This document shows, piece by piece, positions 1 to 5,393 of a stretch of DNA of 11,392 nt (position 1 is its first letter; the number at the start of each line of letters is the position of its first letter). Origin of the DNA: Schlegelella_A sp038241255 (GTDB lineage: Bacteria > Pseudomonadota > Gammaproteobacteria > Burkholderiales > Burkholderiaceae_C); the NCBI GenBank assembly GCA_038241255.1, contig JBBRFW010000094.1, forward strand, positions 1-11,392, in the 5' to 3' direction. The notes under the pieces were generated by a model. It did not search any database, was not told where the DNA came from, and worked only from the letters and a program-made list of their open reading frames with translations. Both the position numbers and the translations under genes were made by a program.

Positions 1-1
1 G

Positions 2-784
2 ATCCGAGAAACCGCGAAGCAGTTCGAGGCGCTCTTCATGCAGCAGCTGATGAAGAGCATGCGCGAAGCGACGGTCAGCTCGGGAATGCTCGACAACTCG
101 GGCACCCAGCTCGGCAACGAGCTGCTCGACACCCAGTACGCCAGCAAGATGAGCGGGCTGCCGGGGGGGCTCGCCGCCGCCATCTCCCGCCAGCTTGAGC
201 GCCAGCTCGGCAGCGGCGCCGCCGCGGCTCTCGCGGCCCCGGCGGCGGCGGGGGCGCCGGTGGCGTCGTCGGACGCATTGCCGCTTTCTTCACGGCAGAT
301 CGAATTCATCCGCTCCCACCAGGATGCGGCGCGGACCGCCGAGGCCGCGAGCGGCATCCCGGCCGCTTTCACGGTCGCGCAGGCGGCGCACGAGTCCGGC
401 TGGGGCCAGCACGAGATCAGGAACGCCGACGGCAGCCCGTCGCACAACCTGTTCGGCATCAAGGCGGGGTCGGGCTGGAACGGGCCGGTCGCCGAGATCA
501 CGACGACCGAGTACGTCGGCGGCGAAGCGAAGAAGGTGAGCGCGAAATTCCGCGCCTACGGCTCGTACGCCGAGTCGTTCCGCGACTACGCCAAGCTGAT
601 GAAGGAGAGCCCGCGCTACGCCGGCGTTGCCGCGCAGGCGGCGCAGGCGCCCGCGAGCGCCGCCTCGGGACAAGGCTTCGCGCAAGGCCTGCAGCGCGCG
701 GGCTATGCCACCGACCCGGGCTACGCCGCGAAGCTGGCGCGCCTGATCAACACCACGCTGCGCATGCAGAAAGTCGTCTCATGA
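2..784 (+). CDS. flgJ: Flagellar rod assembly protein / peptidoglycan hydrolase FlgJ, 5'-truncated by window edge
   Basis: FlgJ caps the growing rod in the periplasm and opens the peptidoglycan so the rod can pass. The reading frame is open from base 2 without a start codon, so the N-terminus lies upstream; about 260 residues are visible. The first residues (TAKQFEALFMQQLMKSMR) are the conserved core of the N-terminal rod-binding domain. An Ala/Gly-rich linker follows (about 205-280), then a glucosaminidase domain of the GH73 type (about 290-750). The motif AQAAHESGWGQ carries the likely catalytic Glu at 392-394, and the Asp of FRDYAKLM at 584-586 lies 64 residues later. That is the same spacing as the E184/D248 pair known in Salmonella FlgJ. 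The domain fusion is the form found in beta- and gamma-proteobacteria; other groups often lack the hydrolase. Its stop overlaps the flgK start by ATGA, implying translational coupling. Identification is secure; only the true start is unknown. Confidence 0.96.
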   Translation: MRETAKQFEALFMQQLMKSMREATVSSGMLDNSGTQLGNELLDTQYASKMSGLPGGLAAAISRQLERQLGSGAAAALAAPAAAGAPVASSDALPLSSRQIEFIRSHQDAARTAEAASGIPAAFTVAQAAHESGWGQHEIRNADGSPSHNLFGIKAGSGWNGPVAEITTTEYVGGEAKKVSAKFRAYGSYAESFRDYAKLMKESPRYAGVAAQAAQAPASAASGQGFAQGLQRAGYATDPGYAAKLARLINTTLRMQKVVS

Positions 785-2781
785 GCATCTCCTCGCTGCT
801 GTCGATCGGTTCGCGCGCGATGACCGCGAACTACGCCGCGCTGCAGACCACCGGCAACAACGTCGCCAACGCCAACACCGCCGGCTATTCGCGCCAGAGC
901 GTCGAGCTCGCGACCGCGTTCAGCCAGCAGACCGGCTCTGGCTTCTTCGGCAAGGGCGTCGACGTCGCGACGGTCAGCCGCGCTCACAGCGACTTCCTTA
1001 CCCGTGAGGCGGCGACGACGGCCTCGATCGCCGCCGCCGACCAGGCGCGCAGCAGCCAGCTGCAGCAGCTCGAGGCGGTGTTTCCGACCGGCGAGGCCGG
1101 CCTCGGCTACAGCGCGCAGCAGATGTTCAACGCCTTCGTCGACGTCTCGAACAAGCCGCAGGATGCGTCTGCGCGGCAGGTCGTGCTCTCCCGCGTCGGC
1201 GAACTCGCGACTCGCTTTCGCACCGCCTCGGACCAGATCGACGCGATCCAGTCCGGCATTTCGCAGGACCTGCGCACCGCGGTGAGCTCGATCAACGCGC
1301 TGACGACGCGGATCGCCGATCTCAACCAGCGCATCGCCAACGTCCAGGGCACCGGCCACGCGCCGAACGACCTGCTCGACAAGCGCGACACGGCGATCTC
1401 GGACCTGACGAAGATCGCCCAGGTGACGACGGTCGCGGCGGCCGACGGAAGCGTGGGTGTCTTTCTCGGCGGCGGCCAGAAGCTCGTCCTCGGCGGCGAG
1501 GCGACGCCGCTGACCACGCTCGCCGATCCCTACGATCCAACCAAGGTGCAGATCGGCATCACCGAGGGCGGCACGACGCGCGCCTTCCCCGACGGCTTCA
1601 TCGCCGGCGGCTCGGTCGCGGGCCTTCTGCGCGTGCAGAACCACGACCTCGGCGACGCGCGCGGGCTCATCGGCCAGGTCGCGTCGGCGATCGCCGGCAG
1701 CCTCAACGCGCAACAGGCGCTCGGCCTCGACCTCGGCCAGCCGTCGGGTCCCGGCGCGCCCCTCCTCTCGGTCGGCGCCGCCGCGGTGGCGCCCTCATCG
1801 AACAACGCCAAGGCCGCCGGCGTGCCGGTCGCCTCCTACGTCAACGGCGCCGGCGTGCGCGTCTCGAGCGTCTCGATCGCCATCGTCTCGACCAGCGAGC
1901 TGCAGCCGAGCGACTACGAGCTGGCCGCCGACCCGGCGCTTCCCGCGGGAAGCTATCGCCTGACGCGCCTCAACGACGGCACGTCGCAGACGGTGAGCGA
2001 CGGCAGCGTCGTCGACGGCTTTCGCATCGACATCGCCGCGCCCGCGCCGGCGACGCGCGACCGCTTCCTGCTCCAGCCCGTCTCGCCGGCGACGCGCTCG
2101 ATGGTGCGCGCGCTCGACGACCCGAAGGGGATTGCCGCCGCCTCGCCGGTGACGGCGACGGTGGCGGCGACCAACACCGGCAGCGCGGCGGTCGCCTCGC
2201 TCGCCGCGGTCAGCGCGTCGATCAATCCGAACCTCACGGCGACGATCACCTTTACCGACAACAGCGGCAACTTCAGCTACAGCCTGGTCGACACGACGAG
2301 CGCGCTGCCGACCGTCAACGGCACCGGCAGCCTCGTCGCCGGGCAAACGGTCTCGCTGAACGGCTTCGCGCTGAAGCTGAACGGCGTGCCCAAGCTCGGC
2401 GACACGGTCACCGTCGCCAAGACCGCGTATCCGGCCGGCGACAACGGCAACGCCAACGCGCTGCTCGCCCTGCGCGACGCCACCTTCGTCGGCCAGAAGA
2501 CGATCTCGCCCGGCGTCGTCGCGCCCGGCGTCAACGTCACCGACGCCTACGCCTCGGCGCTCGCCTCGATCGGCGTTCGCGTGCAGAGCGCGAGCCTCGC
2601 CGCCGACCAGTCGGCGGCGATCGCGAGCGACGCCAAGACCGCCGAATCGGCGAAGTCGGGCGTCAACCTCGACGAGGAAGCGGCGCGCCTGATCCAGTAC
2701 CAGCAGAGCTACCAGGCCGCGGCCAAGATGCTGCAGATCGCCCAGTCGGTCTTCGACACCTTGCTGCAGATCGGAAAATAA
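781..2781 (+). CDS. flgK: Flagellar hook-associated protein 1 (HAP1) FlgK
   Basis: FlgK is the first hook-filament junction protein; it is exported through the flagellar type III system and assembles on the hook tip before FlgL. The 666-residue protein opens with the flagellar rod/hook N-terminal signature (GSRAMTANYAALQTTGNNVA, then NANTAGYSRQ, residues 10-39). It ends with the matching amphipathic C-terminal helix (NLDEEAARLIQYQQSYQAAA, then KMLQIAQSVFDTLL, residues 629-662). These termini pair as a coiled coil in axial proteins. The middle is beta-rich, Ala/Thr/Ser-rich and has no Cys. Length exceeds the roughly 550 residues of the enteric protein, the excess lying in the central exposed part (about 330-560). 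Residues 484-545 resemble part of FlgL (see findings). The start is fixed by the ATGA overlap with flgJ and by the conserved N-terminus. Transcription is expected with flgJ; no separate promoter is possible at the overlap, though one could lie inside flgJ. Confidence 0.97.
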   Translation: MSISSLLSIGSRAMTANYAALQTTGNNVANANTAGYSRQSVELATAFSQQTGSGFFGKGVDVATVSRAHSDFLTREAATTASIAAADQARSSQLQQLEAVFPTGEAGLGYSAQQMFNAFVDVSNKPQDASARQVVLSRVGELATRFRTASDQIDAIQSGISQDLRTAVSSINALTTRIADLNQRIANVQGTGHAPNDLLDKRDTAISDLTKIAQVTTVAAADGSVGVFLGGGQKLVLGGEATPLTTLADPYDPTKVQIGITEGGTTRAFPDGFIAGGSVAGLLRVQNHDLGDARGLIGQVASAIAGSLNAQQALGLDLGQPSGPGAPLLSVGAAAVAPSSNNAKAAGVPVASYVNGAGVRVSSVSIAIVSTSELQPSDYELAADPALPAGSYRLTRLNDGTSQTVSDGSVVDGFRIDIAAPAPATRDRFLLQPVSPATRSMVRALDDPKGIAAASPVTATVAATNTGSAAVASLAAVSASINPNLTATITFTDNSGNFSYSLVDTTSALPTVNGTGSLVAGQTVSLNGFALKLNGVPKLGDTVTVAKTAYPAGDNGNANALLALRDATFVGQKTISPGVVAPGVNVTDAYASALASIGVRVQSASLAADQSAAIASDAKTAESAKSGVNLDEEAARLIQYQQSYQAAAKMLQIAQSVFDTLLQIGK

Positions 2782-2792
2782 AGAAGCTATTC

Positions 2793-3992
2793 ATGCGAAT
2801 CAGCACCGCCAACGCCTTCGACAACGGCATCGACACGCTCTCGCGCCGCCAGGCCGAGATGACCGCGCTGCAGGACCAGCTCACCAAGGGCAAGCGGATC
2901 ACCCGCGCCAGCGACGACCCCGCCGCCGCGGCACGCGCCGAGCGCGCGACCGCCGCCATCGGCCGCAGCGAGACCAGCCAGCGCGCCGTCGACGCCAGCA
3001 AGGTGCTGATGACGCAGACCGAAAGCAATCTCGGCGAGGCCGGAACGCTGCTGCAGCGGGCCCGCGAGCTGGTAGTGGCGGCCGGCAACGCGAGCTACAG
3101 CGATGCCGACCGCGCCAGCGTCGCCGATGAGCTGCAATCGCTGCGCGACCAGCTCCTCACGATCGCCAACCAGAGCGACGGCGCCGGCACCTACCTGTTC
3201 GGCGGCCAGGGGGCAACGCAGAAGCCCTTCGTCGACACGCCGAGCGGGGTGCAGTACGTCGCCGCCACCGGCCAGACGGTGACCGAGAACGGCACGAAGC
3301 TGCCGCTGACCACCGACGGCCAGGCGGCCTGGCTCACGGCGCGTACCGGCAATGGCGTGTTCGTGACGAGCGCGGCGTCGACCGTCAAGACCGCCACCAT
3401 CGACAACGGTCGCGTCTCGGACCCGACCGCGCTGACCGGCGCGGCCTACACGCTCCAGTTCAGCGTCACTGCCGGCGCCACGACCTACGCGGTGCTCAAG
3501 AACGGCCTGCCCACCGCGGTGACCGCCGCGCCCTACGTCTCGGGACAGGCGATCAACGTCGACGGCATGACCGTCTCGGTGAGCGGCACGCCGGCCGGCG
3601 GCGACCAGTTCCAGATCTCGCCATCGACGCCGACGCTCGGCGTCTTCGCCGTCCTCGACCGGGCCGTCGCCGCGCTGAAGGTGCCCGGCCGCACCGGCGC
3701 GCAGATCGCGCAGACGAACGCCGACGCGCTGCGCGACGTCGATTCCGTGCTCGGCAACCTGCAGTCGGCGCGCTCGGCGGCCGGCCAGGTGCTCAACCGC
3801 ATCGCCAGCGAGACCGACCGCCTCGACATTCAGAAGCTGGCCAGCACGACCGAGCGATCGAACGCCGAAGATGTGGACATGGTGCACGCGATCTCGGAGT
3901 TCCAGAGCAAGCAAAGCGGCTACGATGCAGCGCTCAAGTCGTACGCGATGGTGCAGCGTCTGTCGCTGTTCCAGTACGTGAACGGCGGCTGA
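2793..3992 (+). CDS. flgL: Flagellar hook-associated protein 3 (HAP3) FlgL
   Basis: FlgL forms the second ring of the hook-filament junction, between FlgK and flagellin. The 399-residue protein begins MRISTANAFDNGIDTLSRRQ and continues with ITRASDDPAAAARAERA (36-52), the flagellin-type N-terminal helix. The motif ANQSDGAGTYLFGGQ (125-139) is typical of FlgL. The C-terminal helix runs from about 300 to 395 and ends with FQSKQSGYDAALKSYAMVQR then LSLFQYVNGG. The enteric homologue has about 317 residues; the extra length is a beta-rich insert around 145-280 corresponding to the exposed domain. The ATG lies 11 bases after the flgK stop, with a weak AAGAAG ribosome site at 2781-2786. It is the last structural flagellar gene here, as usual for this operon. 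It is followed directly by an inverted repeat that might act as a transcript end. Confidence 0.96.
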   Translation: MRISTANAFDNGIDTLSRRQAEMTALQDQLTKGKRITRASDDPAAAARAERATAAIGRSETSQRAVDASKVLMTQTESNLGEAGTLLQRARELVVAAGNASYSDADRASVADELQSLRDQLLTIANQSDGAGTYLFGGQGATQKPFVDTPSGVQYVAATGQTVTENGTKLPLTTDGQAAWLTARTGNGVFVTSAASTVKTATIDNGRVSDPTALTGAAYTLQFSVTAGATTYAVLKNGLPTAVTAAPYVSGQAINVDGMTVSVSGTPAGGDQFQISPSTPTLGVFAVLDRAVAALKVPGRTGAQIAQTNADALRDVDSVLGNLQSARSAAGQVLNRIASETDRLDIQKLASTTERSNAEDVDMVHAISEFQSKQSGYDAALKSYAMVQRLSLFQYVNGG

Positions 3993-3998
3993 TTCGCG

Positions 3999-4053
3999 TC
4001 CTGAGCGATGCGAAGGATTTCTGCGTCGGCCGGGATCCTCACTGCATTCAGGA
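3999..4053. repeat. REP-like imperfect inverted repeat between flgL and the HDOD gene
   Basis: The left arm (3999-4018) reads TCCTGAGCGATGCGAAGGAT. The right arm (4035-4053) reads ATCCTCACTGCATTCAGGA, whose reverse complement starts TCCTGA and ends AGGAT as well. The arms can pair as TCCTGA/TCAGGA outside, ATGC/GCAT in the middle and AGGAT/ATCCT inside, around a loop of about 16 bases. The arm wording, and the GGATGAC that follows, look like the dispersed 'CATCCTGAGCGAAGCGAAGGATC' repeats I recall from many bacterial genomes; that likeness is from memory and untested. It fills most of the gap after flgL. It has no T-run, so it may be a weak transcript end, an RNA-stabilising hairpin or simply a dispersed repeat. 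Confidence 0.65.
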
Positions 4054-4059
4054 TGACAG

Positions 4060-4066
4060 ACGAGGA
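4060..4066 (+). promoter_or_regulatory. Shine-Dalgarno site for the HDOD gene
   Basis: ACGAGGA matches AGGAGG at five of six positions (4060-4065). It lies 4 bases before the TTG at 4070 and 10 bases before a second in-frame TTG at 4076. Both spacings are at the edge of the usual range, so the choice between the two TTG starts stays open. There is no ATG or GTG start nearby in this frame. Confidence 0.55.
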
Positions 4067-4069
4067 AAC

Positions 4070-5287
4070 TTGACCTTGCTCGACGTCGCGATCCTCGGCC
4101 AAGTGGCCCTCGGCTACTCCCCGTTCATCGATCGCAACCGCGCGGTCGCCGCGACACGCCTCTCGGTCCTCCCGCTGCGCCCGGACGCGACGCTGGACGT
4201 CGCCCAGCTCCTGCACGCGGTCGGCGACGTCTGGCCGGTGAGCGGCGGCAACGTCTCGCTCAACGTCGTCAGCGAAAGCCTCGTCCACGACCTGCTGCAG
4301 GCGAGCCCGACCGCCAACCTGATGGTCGAGGTGCCGAATTTCATGGCCTCCGACCCGGCCAACGTCGAGGCGCTGATCCGTCTCCACGGCAGCGGCAACA
4401 CGCTGCTCCTGAAGGGGCGGCCGAACGCCGAGCTGCCGCGCGCGATCCTGCCGTGCTTCAAGTACTCGATCATCGACCTGGCCGACGAGCGGCGCATCGG
4501 CGAAGGCGCGATCGCGCCGACCGGCGTCACGCGCTCGATCGCCCACGTGCAGTCGGGCGTTCGCACCGTCGTCGACATGGAAGCGGCGTTCGCGCGCGGC
4601 GCTCACGCCGTCCTCGGCTGGCCGATCGACGACGCCATCAACGCGACCGCGGCGCGCACCGGCAAGGCGATGGCGCAGCCCGACCTGCAGGTCGTCGTCG
4701 AGCTGATCCATCGCGTCGACAACGAGGATCCGATCGAGAAGCTCGAGAACACCCTGAAGCGCGACCCGTCGCTCGCCTTCAAACTGTTGCGCTACATCAA
4801 CTCGCCTGCCTTCGGTCTGCGCGTCGAGATCAGCTCGTTTCGCCACGCCATCATGCTGCTCGGCTACCAGCGCCTGAAGCGCTGGCTGGCGCTGCTCCTG
4901 GCCACCGCCAGCAAGGACGTCAACCTGCGGCCGGTGATGTTCGCGGCGGTGCGGCGCGGCCTCTTGATGGAAGAGCTCGTTGCCGGCAACGGTGACGAGG
5001 AAATGCGCAGCGAGATGTTCATCTGCGGCGTCTTCTCGCTCCTCGACCGGATGTTCCAGGAGAGCTTCGCCAAGCTGCTCGGCTCGATCCCGGTGCCCGA
5101 ACGCGTCTACCAGGCGCTGGTCAAGAACGAAGGGCCGTTCCAGCCATACATGGCGATGGTGAAGGCGGCCGAGGGCGAGTCGGTGCACGACTACCGCGAC
5201 GCTGCCGAACGGCTGCTGATGAGCGTCGCCGAGATCAATCGCGCGCAGCTGCGCGCCCTGATGGGCGCCGGCGCGCTGGAGAATTGA
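4070..5287 (+). CDS. HDOD domain signal-transduction protein with degenerate EAL-like N-terminal half (YuxH-type)
   Basis: This 405-residue cytoplasmic protein has the two-part layout of the YuxH family: an EAL-like half (about 8-190) followed by an HDOD domain (about 200-395). The HDOD part is clear from DNEDPIEKLENTLKRDPSLA (217-236), then FKLLRYINSPAFGL (237-250), a region with ISSFRHAIMLLGYQRLKRWL (254-273). HDOD is a metal-site-lacking relative of HD-GYP; it is used in signalling scaffolds and is not known as a phosphodiesterase. The EAL half starts VAILGQVALGYSPFIDRNRA, where the E-A-L triad is absent. The later segment FKYSIIDLADERR stands where catalytic acidic residues would be. Cyclic-di-GMP hydrolysis is therefore unlikely; binding or partner interaction is possible. 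Start is TTG at 4070 or 4076. It lies 77 bases after flgL on the same strand and may be transcribed with it unless the intervening hairpin stops transcription. Family call good; role unknown. Confidence 0.85.
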   Translation: MTLLDVAILGQVALGYSPFIDRNRAVAATRLSVLPLRPDATLDVAQLLHAVGDVWPVSGGNVSLNVVSESLVHDLLQASPTANLMVEVPNFMASDPANVEALIRLHGSGNTLLLKGRPNAELPRAILPCFKYSIIDLADERRIGEGAIAPTGVTRSIAHVQSGVRTVVDMEAAFARGAHAVLGWPIDDAINATAARTGKAMAQPDLQVVVELIHRVDNEDPIEKLENTLKRDPSLAFKLLRYINSPAFGLRVEISSFRHAIMLLGYQRLKRWLALLLATASKDVNLRPVMFAAVRRGLLMEELVAGNGDEEMRSEMFICGVFSLLDRMFQESFAKLLGSIPVPERVYQALVKNEGPFQPYMAMVKAAEGESVHDYRDAAERLLMSVAEINRAQLRALMGAGALEN

Positions 5288-5331
5288 CGACCCGACGCTT
5301 GCCGCCGGCGCGGCGACGCTGCCACCCGAGG

Positions 5332-5365
5332 GGGCCCGGCCGGGCTTGGGAACGGCCCGGCGCCC
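5332..5365. repeat. GC-only hairpin in the leader of the multi-PAS kinase gene
   Basis: GCCGGGC (5339-5345) and GCCCGGC (5355-5361) form a perfect 7-bp stem around the loop TTGGGAACG. GGGC (5332-5335) and GCCC (5362-5365) can extend it across a three-base bulge. The left side also contains the 12-base palindrome GCCCGGCCGGGC (5334-5345). No T-run follows, so it is not a standard terminator. It sits between the HDOD stop and the kinase start and could affect readthrough or translation of the kinase. Confidence 0.45.
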
Positions 5366-5393
5366 GGCCGACCGCAGCAGGGTGACTGCTGTC

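Noticed and set aside
721..1713. A 330-codon minus-strand frame opposite flgK
   Set aside because: It is a mirror of the FlgK coding sequence; FlgK termini are conserved and certain, and the antisense translation has no domain.
3920..4075. Protein-like reading of the REP-like element on the minus strand
   Set aside because: The translation (SVILNAVRIPADAEILRIAQ) is the kind of spurious peptide produced by dispersed repeats of this type; it belongs to a long antisense frame without a domain.
5332..5365. Candidate ANTAR-binding tandem hairpin in the kinase leader
   Set aside because: Only one hairpin is present, the loop is nine bases (TTGGGAACG) and lacks the A1/G4 six-base pattern. The 9744-9779 hairpin has a six-base loop, but GGACCA and its complement also fail the pattern.
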